The notes under the pieces: model-generated | What the model was told of the DNA's origin: nothing | The model's database searches: none | The model's input: the letters and a program-made list of their open reading frames with translations, nothing else | Part shown: positions 11,395 to 24,400 of the stretch, one piece after another | Numbering within the stretch: the first letter of the stretch is position 1 | How the letters are laid out: every line of letters begins with the position of its first letter | Assembly (NCBI RefSeq): GCF_964355755.1 | Contig: NC_092672.1 | Location: forward strand, 22,440,501 to 22,504,500 | DNA: 64,000 nt | Direction of reading: 5' to 3' | Source of the DNA: Antedon mediterranea | Lineage: Eukaryota > Echinodermata > Crinoidea > Comatulida > Antedonidae | Program-made: the position numbers and the translations under genes

Positions 11395-11560
11395 TCATAC
11401 GCACTGTTTATATTTTGTGTGGTGAAACGAGTACAGGGGTAGGCCTATAGCTACAGCAGTATGATCATAATCACTGTTTATATTGTATGTGGTGTAGTAG
11501 GTACAGGGGTAGTCCTATGCTACAGCAGTATGATCATAATCACTATAGGGCTGGAAGTCA
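11390..11560 (+). repeat. Tandem duplication, unit about 80 bp
   Basis: The unit with GATCATA, CACTGTTTATATT, GTACAGGGGTAG and CTACAGCAGTAT occurs twice head to tail. A third, diverged unit lies near 11885-11950 (GGTACAGGGGTATGGCTACA). Confidence 0.65.
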
Positions 11561-11582
11561 TTCAATATAGGGTTGTAATTGT

Positions 11583-11670
11583 ATTAAACTACTGTGGAGT
11601 AGGGAATAGGGAAAAACATCTGACCAATTACTCAACTCCCTGACGCAAAACTACTCCACAGTAGTTTAAT
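11583..11670. repeat. Perfect 20-bp inverted repeat
   Basis: ATTAAACTACTGTGGAGTAG (11583-11602) is exactly inverted at 11651-11670, with a 48-bp loop. This is probably a small foldback element; no function can be assigned. Confidence 0.7.
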
Positions 11671-11680
11671 TACGCTGCGT

Positions 11681-11790
11681 ACTTGGGCTCGAATCTAACC
11701 ACTAGCCATCCGAGCAAGTGGTCAGACGTATAAACGGCAGGCTAGTGATTTGGAGGTCATGGGTTCGACTCCCACCCAAGAACTACTTGC
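11681..11790 (+). repeat. tRNA-derived SINE-like sequence with inverted partial copy
   Basis: GGTTCGACTCC at 11762-11772 matches a pol III B box, preceded by GGCTAGTGATTTGGAGGTCA, which resembles a tRNA anticodon arm and variable region. The left part (11681-11713) is a diverged inverted copy of the right part (11740-11784), so two tRNA-like heads face each other. It is not a complete cloverleaf. Confidence 0.5.
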
Positions 11791-12337
11791 AATTTTTTTC
11801 GCAAGTATTCTCAAATGTACTTAGTATGAAGTACAAATGACGTCAGAGTAGGGCAAAACATCTGAACAATCATTCAAATATACCAAATTCTATATTGCGT
11901 GGTGTCTGGTACAGGGGTATGGCTACATCTGTATGGTCATACTCGCTTAGTGCTTAGTATGTGACCTGATTTTAGTGAAGGTGACAAAGTCACATTCCTC
12001 AAATATGTATCATGTTCAAAGATACTTTAAAACCATATAACTATAACATCTTTATTATTTTGTCTGTTTTTGTTATTGCATGCATCCATACATATGGGGA
12101 ATAGAAAGTGACCGCAATTTGAGCGAGGCGCCTAGGGGTAATGAGGTATCAAACTGACTGATTGTACTGTGAAGTTTTAAACTATAATTGTAACAGGTAT
12201 TCTGTACTTACTAGTATAAGATATGTTTTTATTCAATTGTGATATTTTATGTAACGGTTGTCATTTTGTTTTTTGTTTTATTATGAACAAAAATGTGCAT
12301 TTCTCTAACATATATTTATTTTTTAAATGTTAAATAG

Positions 12338-12436
12338 GATGGCGATACAGCATTGCATGTGGGTGCATTTAGTGGTCATGTCGATGTCTGCCAAATGTTG
12401 GTTGACATGGCAGCAGCAGTGGACCAACAAAATAAT
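12338..12436 (+). CDS. Roco gene exon: ankyrin repeat
   Basis: A 99-bp, phase 0-0 exon between TTAAATAG and GTAAGT encodes exactly one 33-residue ankyrin repeat (DGDTALHVGAFSGHVDVC..). Earlier repeats are expected upstream, but none were recognised between 1 and 12337. Confidence 0.9.
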
Positions 12437-15400
12437 GTAAGTCATAAATTAATTTTGTATTCAGAACCATTCATGTTCAGAATCCTAAATTGTATTCTTA
12501 ATTTTGTTTAAAATGCTTGTTCCTCAAACAGAATAGCACAAAATGCAACCTAAGAATATAATTATTTTAATATGGTAGATGCTGCTTGTTAATACCTTCA
12601 TATTTTTTCTTATTTGAAATTTTTATTAAATTGTCTAATTATTCAAAATCTTGAATTTAACAAATTTATACCATTAAGATAGTGCACACAAGTCAACATT
12701 AACAAAAAAAAATAAACAAGTTTAAAATGCTATTTTTGGGGCTATTAAAAAGCTGCAGTTAATCTAGCAATCATTTGGTGGATTACTGTAATTTAGTTAT
12801 TAATTCTCTATTAAATAAATGTCATGAAAACTATAGCGTAGTGCTTGAAGTTGCTTGTTGGTATGACAACTACAACTAATGCAGATCCTGCATTGTATCT
12901 GTCTACCTATCATATATTATATAAATCCAAAGGAAAATTACTGAAAAAAATGACAATGCTGTGTGTATCAGTGGCTGGATCTCAATGGAGATACAAAAAT
13001 AAAAATCGAAAAGCTAAATCAAAACGATAAAGTAAACAGCCAGAAAAGTTAGCAGAGCTTTTGGGCAACACTAGCCCTTCATCATATATTATATATATAT
13101 ATATGAGAATTTTATATAAATCATACTGTAAATTATAGAAACAGTGCTCATATTCGGAGCATGATCTCATAATCGCGTCGAGCATAGCTCATTCGCGAAA
13201 GTTCCATACTTTTTAGTTGTATGAAATAATGTCTCTGGCGAGATTCGAACATGCAACCTCTCGCTTACAGGGCGAGTATCATACCACTAGACCACAGAGC
13301 CATATATGGTATTTTCACAGATTTACACCCACCAGATACATTCTCTCATACAACAAATGGTATGGACATGTTCATTATTTAAAGATGTATTGTCCCCCTG
13401 AAAAAAACTTTTTACATTTTTGTTGTTGATTATGCCATTTTAATATCATAATAGTTATCCAAAACTTGGATTGGAAAAAAAATTATTTACCTGAAAAAAC
13501 TGTAATTTAAAGCAAACAAGTCAATTTGGCTGCCATACCAATGGATTTTTGGTTTGGTGTCATTTTAGTGAAAACATTTTTTTTCTACGCAATTGATTAA
13601 CTTGATAAAAACTACAAATAACCTATCAAAGACTGATGTAATTAATCTTCATTTTTCATGTTTTTGGGGGACTATACATCTTTTAAAAAACATAACCTAA
13701 TGTCCAGCCGTTCATCCGGTAAACTAAAATAAAAACAAACAGAGAAACAATTGACACGGCGCCATGAAGCACGTCTCTAACGTATACTACGGCTTATCAT
13801 ACATAATTCGCCGTTAACATGGGCATACTATCATCATTATGTCTATCAAACCTAAATAATTCATAAGTAAATAATAATATATAAGATTGTCTCCACACGG
13901 AGCATTAAAGGTGTACAACAACGTTAATACAACGTATCGCCTATTGTGCACAGCTCTCATACCATGAACAGTGACTGCAACAAACCGTGACTAGCCTAAT
14001 TTACATATCAAGGTATCAAGGTGCGATGTACATATATAACATGGCTCCCTGCAAAGATAAATTATGAAACTGACAGTATCATCACTTTTCCTTTGCATAC
14101 ACAACAATAGTGGCTCCTTGACGGGGAATTGATTACAATAATACTAAACTTTTGATTAACTTCTGTCATAAATATTGTAAATATTTTCGTAAAAGAAAAC
14201 TTACTTCTTTCACTAATCATTTCTACTTTTAGTTTGATTTATTTTCAAAGTGTTTTCATTTTTTTTTCTTTTTAGATATTATTTAATTACTTATGTCTGT
14301 TGGCATTAGCAGAACTAATTTATATATGGTATCTCCAATGTAGAAAGTGATTGACTTCTTTTTCCACGATTATCTAGGTTCCTGGATGCCATCGTTAGTT
14401 TCACTTTTCGTACAAGACCATCCTCACTTGTATATACATCTGAGACTTTTCCAACACTCCCAAGAGTTGCAAGGTAGACTTTCATCTTTGACGATCTCAA
14501 CGTCACCGACTTTCATGTTTCTTTTCTTATAACACCATTTCCTTTTAGGTTGAAGTGTTTGCAGATATTTTTTCTTCCACCGATGCCAGAATTCGTTAGC
14601 CAGTATTTTTGTAAAAAATTAATAAAATATGCACTTAATGTTAATGTTCCTTTTACTCAAACCTTGTATTATTTTAGATAAATACAGAATTTCATTTACA
14701 GTATTGTGGTACAAAACTATGGAACCAAGTCCTTCTGTTTCTGAATTATTTCTTGTAGATGTATTGTTAAAACTTTGATTAGTTTTATAAACTACATATT
14801 TTCACTTTCTGTCAATTATATAAGAAGGTATTTATTCTGTTACTGACATTCAATGATTGAGGTTTCTCCTTCATCTAATGTTCAAGCAGTATTGTTATAA
14901 TTTTTTTTTATTGAGAATTGTCCTATAATTTCACACATAAATTAATTATTCCCTCAGATTTGGAATCAAAATAAAATGTACATTGACTTAGGAATGTATT
15001 TAATAATTGCCCAGATTCAATGCGCAACTATTAATTTAGATTGTATACTGGCTTTTTCTTTCATCCAAATGTACATTATGAAAAACATAAGCACTTATTT
15101 TGAGGACTTAACAATATTATCAAGTTAATTAAAGTTTAATACAATTTTTTCCGTATTGGTCAAATGAATACAAACAGAAAATATATTTAGGTTACATAAT
15201 TTGTTTAAAAAATAGCATGAAAACATATAAAATAAAATACATGAATAAAGGTAATAACCATACAGGAACTTAAAATAAATAAATAAAATCAACAGAAATA
15301 TAGACAAAAGTGTATTATTTCATCGGAAAAGTAGTTGGACAGATAATGATTTTTCAAATATTATTTAAAAGTTTTTATAAGTAGAAACAATGGTTTAATC

Positions 15401-18400
15401 AAGACTATTCCACTTATATTTGGGTTAAAACATCATTTTCTGTTTAAAATAATTGGCAAACTCTGCAATCCTCCAAATAACCTAGCAAACCTCATTTAAC
15501 CAACATAAAAGTGATTGAATCATTAGTGAACAACTCACTTGGTTTGTCAATTAAAAAATCATTTTTTTGTTATTAAAATAAAATAAAGTTGTATCATCTG
15601 CAAAAAAAAGGTTTTCTGGACGATTTACTAATTATTAATTTGAAATAATGATTTCGATCTGTAAAATAGCTTTTAAACCAATCTAAGAAAGGCCCCAAAA
15701 TACCATAATGAAACAACTTGAAAATATCATGTTTTTGATAAATATAGAAAAGTACTTCATAAAATTAATTGTTTTCAAATGCAGTATTAACAGAATTAGT
15801 GAGTTCAAGAAAAGCATAACAAGTGGTATTGTACGCATACATTTTTCTTTATTTTTTGAAAAAATGGGTAAAATTAAGATTGGTATAAAAGTATCCGTTT
15901 TTAAATACAGGATTTAAATTTAATATGATAAGGTACAGAACCCATCATGAATGATTAATTAATGGCATATGTGAGATGTCTTAAAATAATGGAGCAACCT
16001 TTTTAGAACCATACTCTGAACCTTTACTAGAATCCAAATTATTAAAGGGGGATTCTGGGTTTAAAATTGCTTTTAAATATCGTTTATTTATTAAATAAAA
16101 AATATTATAACAATATAGACATGTCAGAATGAAGAAGTAATAACCAGAAATAAAAAAAAATTTAATTTCATATACATTTTAGAGTAAATTCAAGGAAAGT
16201 CTGTTTTTCAGCAGCTTAGGGAAGCTCATTAATATTCATGAGATATTCATAAAATCACGACATCAGTGTATTCCAAACTCGCGACATCATGAACGTTGTG
16301 TTTGTCAACTAATTTACATTTCTCTCCCCTGTCAAACGACGACCACCTGATCTTTGTGAAATACATTTTTTGTAGATTTTCTAAGCTAGGCCTAAAGTGT
16401 AATAATAGCAGTAGTAGCATATATTTATTTGACATTTAATGAAATACAAAATTTAGTATAGATCATGGAGTCACATATTATACTATACCTTTATAGTATA
16501 GTAGAGATCGTATTATCGGCTTCACGTACTAGTAGGCCAAGCCTAAATCATTTTTTTTTATGGGTGAGAGCCATTCTGAATAGGAGGGATTCCATGCAAC
16601 GATGGCTACGGTAAAACATTGGGGCCTAGCTAGCCTACTAGACGATTGGCCCATAAATATCAAAACTCAGTGGATTCCAAACCCATCCTATCAACCAAAC
16701 TCCTAAACAATCTAAACCTAAAACGTTCTACAAAATCGGCTGTAAATATTGAGGAAAAACAAGGTCCGATCGCCGTCCGCCGCATCTATGGTGTCCTGAT
16801 CGTCTATAGTCTAAATAGGTAGATAGGCCTAGATAGTTTACTCTCCAAAAAAGGAGTAAGCGCAGGATTGGTTGTTTTTCTTTTTTCATAGCCAAACTAT
16901 TAATACGTCTGTACTAAGAGAGTATTTAACTGTGTCACTGACAGTTGAATTGTTTTTCGCCATGATACAACTAAACTGGAATGGAAACAACAAATCTAAT
17001 AAATGCAAATTGTAGTGGAATAACGTTAAGAATGATAACACTGTAATGTGTAGTAATAGTCATAAAAAATACTATACAACAAAGCATGAGATGCGATAAC
17101 TAATAGCAAAAACAATAGCACGGTCTAATAAAAAAAAATCACTCTAGATGTCAACAAGCAAAATGACTAACCATGTAAATAATCTGGGTATTGACAAACT
17201 GCAAGCCATGGATTCATTGGAGTCAGTGGAGTCAGTGGAGTCCACGTGACCATGTTAATTGCAATTCAAGCGAGTCAGTACGAAGTGTAACTGCACTATT
17301 GTACCAAAAGTGCGAGGCACCATAAAATATATTAAATAATTTAATTTAATCTAGTATGTTCATATGAAACATTAGAGAGGAGTAATTATAAAACTAGACA
17401 TGAAACTCGTCACTTTGACGAGTTAGTTATCCGCACGACAAACACCACGTGCACGTCATACGTTGGGATATTGCACACAGAAAAAGATTATGGCATTATG
17501 ACCTGAACTGAAGAATATGATATGTTGTTATTGCTGAATTCTGTTATTTTGTGTCATATAGTATACACAGTATAATCTGTATACATGTCACAAACAGTGT
17601 AAAATAGGTGAAATTACGGGACCCGTATTTTATTTTAATTTTTAACATGTTGACGGTTTCAAAAGGAAACGCGAAGGTAGTAATTTCGGAAGAAAATTAT
17701 CTCAGCAACAACATATTAATGTTTAGAAGAAATTTAAATACGTGAAATATTAATGCGCGCTCTTTTAAATATAATGAACTATGACGCAAAAGATGAAAAT
17801 ATGACTTTGTTTATTTAACTGGCCATATGATGACGTCACAACATCTGATTGGCAAAAAGTTCACATGATTTCGTATCTACAATCCCATAGCTTCCTGAAA
17901 ACGTTTTAATCGTGATTATCACATTTTATTCTTACGAGCTATAACAGATTAAAATTTACTGTAAAGATGAAATTATTGACGCTGTTAATTAAAATTTTTA
18001 GGCATGATGACGTCATAAAAATTAAAATATTTTTAACTCATGCGTAAGATAGTTGATTGAGCTAGATAATATTAAAATTTCGGAGAAAAAGGAATACAGA
18101 TAGGCGTGATGCGCTCCATTGAATATGATGAGCAATAACGAAAGAGACAAAAATCCTAGATTTTACATTCGTGTGGCCATACGATGACGTCACAATGTCC
18201 GGTTATCCATATTGATTCATGATTCTCATCCTCATCAACTTCCAGAATATGTAATTAAAAAAAAGTTCACCACGTTGTTTAGAATCTATGACTGTTTAAA
18301 AAAAGGCATAATGTTGACAAATTTTTTAACTTTTTCATCAAAAACGCACGTAAAGTATCCAATTCAACGTGCCCGTATGACGTAATTGTAAGTCGAAATT

Positions 18401-21400
18401 GTTTTAAAATTGGTAAAATTACTTTAAAAGGCTGGAAAAACATAATTCAATAAAAAAAAAACTTTTAGCGCTACGTGCGCACCACGCGCATAAAATTGTT
18501 CGCGCACGTGGGAAATTTTGACATGCTCAAAATATCATGATCAGCGTAGAAAGTTGATTAAAAATTAATTTTGCGCTTTTTGAATTTTAAATGCGTGTGC
18601 GGGGCGTAACTTTGTCTAAAACACGCAATTTTTTTTCCACAGAAAGTTAGCGCATGATATAAATCAAACTTTTGCTAAGTTTCAATTTAAATTGTTATAT
18701 GGTTTTAAATCTATGTTAAATACGCGAAATTCATAAAATCGCGCGTAAGTCACGTTGCGCATTTCTGACGTCATTCACAATAGGAGGTGCACAACTTCAC
18801 GTGAATGTTCATATGTTAACAAAGTTATGAAATGTTATGTTTAGACGTTTTTGAGATACGCGAGACACAAAAATAGAGGAGAAATGCGCGTGCACGCGTA
18901 ACGTCTTGTAAAACATGCCATTTTTAATCCACAAAAAGTTTGCCCTTGATATGACTTAAATTTTCACGAAGTGTCAAAACAAATTTATGCTTGGTTTTTA
19001 GTCTATGATCACTCATAAAAAATCATAAATCGCACGTAAGTCACGTTGCGCAACTCTGACGTCATTCAAAAATAGGAGGTGCACAACTTCACGTAAATGC
19101 CCATATCTTGACAAAGTTATGAAATGTTATGTTTACAAGTTTTTGAGATACGTGAGACACAAAAATGAGGGAGAAAGAAATAAGAAACTAGAGTAAAAAC
19201 CCTATATTTTACATTTGTGTGGCCATACGATGACGTCATAACATCCGAGGGGTAAAGATTTTGCATGAATTCATATCTACAACATATCTACTTACATATA
19301 AAATTTTAAAAATTGGGGGTCGTGGATGATCCTGAGGAGCTATAATAGATTCAAAATTGGCATTATTTTGACAATATTTATAACTTTTTCAACTAAAACG
19401 CGCGCAAATCGTATAAATCAACGTGTTCGTATGACGTCATTTTAATTTGAAATGATGTCAATCTTTTTTAAAATGACTAGGAAAGGCTGGAAAATCATAA
19501 TTCAAGAGAAAAAACATGGTTTTTATGCTCCGTGCGCACCTTACGCATAATTTTTTTCGTGCGCGCGGGAATTTTTGACATGTTCAAAATGTCATGATCA
19601 GCGTAGAAAGTTGATTAGAAATTAATTTTGCGCATTTTGAAACTTTAAATGCGCGTGCGCGCGTAACTTCTTTTGAAACATGCCATTTTTAATCCATAAA
19701 AAGTTTGCCCTTAATATGACTTAAATTTTCAATAAGTATCAATACAAAATGACTTTTGGTTTTTAATCTATGATCAATCATTGAAATTCATAAAATCACG
19801 CGTAACTTACGCTGCGTGACTCTAACATCATATAACAAAGTTTCCTGCACATCTACAGCTACAGGTCAATCTTATGACAAAGTTATACAAAGTTATGTCT
19901 ACAAACATTTGAGATATAGCTGCAACAAAAATCCGGGAAAGAAAGAAGAACTAGACATGAAACTCGTCACTTTGACGAGTTAGTTATCCGCTTGACAAAC
20001 GCCACGTGCACATCATACGTTGGAATGTTGCACACAGAAAAAGATTATGGCATTATGACCTTAACTGAAGAAAATGATATGTTGTTAATGCTAAATTCTG
20101 TCTATTTTTTGTCATAATTTGACATATATTATAGTATATACATTTTAAAGTACACAGTATAATCTGTATACATGTAATTAAAATTTTTAGGCATGATGAT
20201 GTTATAAAAATTAAATATTTTTAACTCATGCATAAGATAGTTGATTGACCTAGACACTATTAAAATCTCGGAGAAAAAGGAATACAGATAAGCGTGATGC
20301 TCTCCATTTAATGTGATGAGCAATAACGAAAGAGTAAAAAATCCGATATTTTACATTCGTGTGGCCATACGATGATGTCACAATGTCCGGTTAGCCATAT
20401 TGATTCATGATCCGATTTCTACAACTCATCAACTTCCAGAATATGTAATTAAAAAAAAGTTCATCTCGTTGTTTAGAATCTATGACTGTTTAAAAATAGG
20501 CATAATTTTGACGAATTTTTGAACTTTTTCACCAAAAACGCATGCAAATTATCTAATTCGACGTGCTCGTATGACGTAATTTTAAGTCGAAATTGTTTAA
20601 AAGTTGGTAACATTACTAGAAAAGGCTGAAAAAACATAAGAAATATGTTTTTAACGCTACGTGTGCACCGCGTGCGTAACAATTTTTGCGCGCGTGGGAA
20701 TTTTTGACATGCTCAAAATGACATGAAACGCATAGAAAGTTGATTAGAAGTTGTTTTTTCGCATTCTAAAATTTGAAGCGCGCGTGCGCGCGTAACATTT
20801 TTTGAAACATGCTATTTTTAATCCATAGAAAGTTTGCGCTTGATATGACTTAAATTTTCACAAAGTGTCAAGCCATTTGAAGTTGAAAAGTGAATAAAAT
20901 AACGTAAAATTGTTAACCGAAGATTGAAAAACACAAATCGTGCAAAAGAAATGCTCATACGTGTTTCCTGCGCCGTGCGCGTGTAGAAATGTGCGCACCT
21001 CGTGGCAATTTTTCAAACGTTTAAAATGACCTGAATCGTGCTCTAATTGGTTATCCGCCAAGTGGATAACCTTTGTTATTGTAGTGTTACTTTTTTTTTT
21101 ATTTTTCTTCTTTCTTTCTCAGATTTTGTGCACGCGTTTTCTCTTCAACGTGTAACGTAACATGTTGTAACTTGGTCAACATTTAGACATTTAACTGAAG
21201 ATGTTCAGCCAGGCTTTTGGACGCTGTCAGATCCGCGTAGCGTAAGTCACGCGCGATTTTCTGAAAATCTTAAATCGGTCATAACTTCGAAACCGATAAA
21301 TATTTTTTAACGAAATTTTCAACCACGTTTTCTTCACATCAATGGCTAACTTTTGGAATGGTTAACAAATTTTTGGAGACTAGAAAGTTTTCGCGTAAAT

Positions 21401-24400
21401 TGCGTTTGAAATATTTTACTCTTCTTATTTTGTGCACGCTGTTTCTCTTCAACGTGTAAACATAATATGTTGTAACTCGTTCAGCATTTAGACATTTTAC
21501 TGAAGTTGTCCAGCCAAGCTTTTTGAAGATGTCAGAGCCGCGTAGCGTAAGTTACGCGTGATTTTCTGAAATCTTGGTTATAACTTCGAAACAATGAATA
21601 TTTTTTAACGTCATTTTCAGCCACGTTTGCTTCACATCAATTGTTAACTTTTTTAACGCTACCGCAATTTGTAACATTAGAAAGTGCGCGCGTAAATGGA
21701 GTTTTTGTTTTATGGGCCTTTTCAAGATAGCGGCCAACATATTCAAATAGCTTATATCTCTGTTCTGGAAGGATTCACTGCGAGCGGTTGTGTTCTGGAA
21801 GAGCTCCCTAGGCCCGAATTTCACCTGATTGACTATTCTTGTTACCCGGGAATTTCAAACGTTCCCGGCGACGACAGTGTGAAGGCAGGGCGCACCCCTA
21901 GCCTAGGCATAGTGCAATATATTTTCAACTTGTATAAAGCGTTGGACTTCCATTTTAGCTTTTATACTATATGGAGTACATTTTTTAATCATATATTATA
22001 AGAACCGACCCACAGTTTTATAGTCGCTGATTGAATTTTAAGCAATTTTACGCAGTGTTCAAATATTTTTCCGTTGTTGTCGTCCATCTTGATTTGTCGA
22101 GGGCCGTATCAAGATTATTTTACCAGTTATTTTCCAATTTTTGATGTTTGTTGACAATTTTTATGATAATAACTGTTTTTTAAATACTTTAACTGTGCTG
22201 TGATGTCCTGTAAAAGTCGATTGTGATCATTTGCCTGTCAATGCTTGGACTCATCATCATTGTACACAGGATTCTTATTTCGCTTGGATTTCTTTGCATT
22301 CAAGATGGTGAGCATAACTATTATTTATATTTCTCATGTCCTTTTATCGCTCTTTTGGAGTCATAGTGTTGAGCAGCATGCCTACTTATCGCACAATTAC
22401 TGTTCAAACAATCCGAGTATTATCAAGCGCAAATTTCAAGGCCCTCCTCAGGTCCTTTATTCTAACTCAACTGCAACACGACACTATTGTAGTTTATCAT
22501 GTGATAGTGACATACACCCTAACCCAGGCCCTGTAAATCAGCATCAGGCACAGGAGCAGCAGCTGCGTTCATCGAGTTCATCTATCAGTACTGCGTCAAC
22601 TTTGAATTGTCTTAACATGAATGCCCGCAGTCTTCGGAACAAGACCATTCAATTACAAGCGTTTCTCTCTATTCAAAACATTGATATTTTAGCAATAACT
22701 GAATCCTGGCTTACATCAGAAGATTTGACATCTTCACTGGGCATTCCTCAAGATTATATGGTGATCAGAAAGGACAGACCCAACAAGAAAGGAGGCGGTG
22801 TATTAGCAGCAATAAAGAACGAACTGAATCCAATTCATTGTCATTTGCTGGACTCTGGTCCTCATGAAGTTAAATGTTTTTCTATTTCGATTGACAATTA
22901 TAAGATGCTTTTTGCTGTTTGTTACTGCCCACCGAACTTTCCAGTGTCCTTCTGGAATGACTTTAGTAACAATTTTCTTCTGCCTTTATTACCTCACTTA
23001 CCAAAGTATGATGATATTTATTTTGTTGGGGATTTTAATTTAAATTGGAATCTTAAACATACGATACCTACCATTTTTCTTGACACTATGAATGCTTTAA
23101 ATTGTACTCAGCTTGTTGAGGAAATCACTAGGCCTAATCAGTTGGTCCCATCATCTGGTACAATAATTGATCTTGTTTTTTCAAACAGGCCAGACCGTTT
23201 AATTTCACTTGATGTCATTGATAACCCAGTGATCAGTATGCAGTTTCCTTTAACGTATTACTTTCCAAACCGTATTCTAAATTGTTGGTACGTAATTTTG
23301 TTGCTTACCACAAAACTGATATTGACCATCTAAAAAAACTTGTCCACCTTGCCCCATGGAATGTCTTCATGGATGAAAACTCAGTTGACAACTCATGGGA
23401 TGGATTTCTGGATATTTTTACAGTTATTGTCCGTGACTCAGTTCCGTTGAAATCACGCAAGCAGCGGAAACATTCCCCATGGGTTACCAATGACATCAAG
23501 CAATTTATCAATATAAAGCATAGACTGTTTAGAAAAGCCAAACGTATTGGTTCTGTATCTGCATGGGATGACTATAAGTCTATTCGTAATAAGGTTAAGC
23601 GTCTATGCAATAAGTCGTATTATTCATATGTCAACAAATTATTTACAAGTGACTCTACTCGTAAAGCTTTCTGGCGTTTTGTTAGAGAACGTAGAAGATC
23701 ACCAGCACCGTTATCTTTTAATATTAATGGTGTGAATGTTTCGTCACACCCTGTAATTGCTAGTTCATTTAATGATGTTTTTGTTTCTGTTTTTAACTCA
23801 CCCATAATTCTCAGCTGTGAACCTCCGGTTTGTAATGTCCCAATCCCTGAACTTTCTCAACTTAACTTTAACGTCTCCAATGTTGAGAAGGTGATTAATG
23901 GACTTTCATCTAATAAATCTCCAGGTCCTGATTCCGTGCATCCATACATATTGAAATCTGCTTCCGAATTTATTGCTCCACCATTATTTAATTTGTTTAA
24001 CTTGTCCCTGCGTATGGGGGAAATCCCCGCTAAGTGGAAAATGTCTCACATCACTCCTATATTTAAATCTGGTGATAAAAATGCAATTTGTAATTACAGA
24101 CCAATATCCCTTACCCCTATTTGTTCGAAACCGCTTGAAAAAATACTGTTTTCAAGTATATCTGATCACGCTGCTTATAATTGTCCAATTACTGATGTCC
24201 AGCACGGTTTTTTCCCCTCACGTTCCTGTGTTACCCAACTTACCAACCTAACTCATTCCTGGGCATCTTCGCTAGATAAAACTAAAGCCCCCAGAATTGA
24301 TGTTATCTTTCTCGACTATGCCAAAGCGTTTGATAAACTGCCTCACCATATTATTTTAAATAAGCTGGCTAGCCACTTTAATATCAGAGGCAATGTCTGG

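Noticed and set aside
13231-13300. Functional tRNA-Thr(TGT) gene
   Set aside because: The acceptor stem has two mismatches and the T stem two, although the anticodon stem is perfect. SINE head or pseudogene is more likely.
13217-13429. Plus-strand frame containing ARFEHATSRLQG
   Set aside because: It is the reverse complement of a tRNA-like sequence; such spurious peptides are typical when tRNA genes are translated on the wrong strand.
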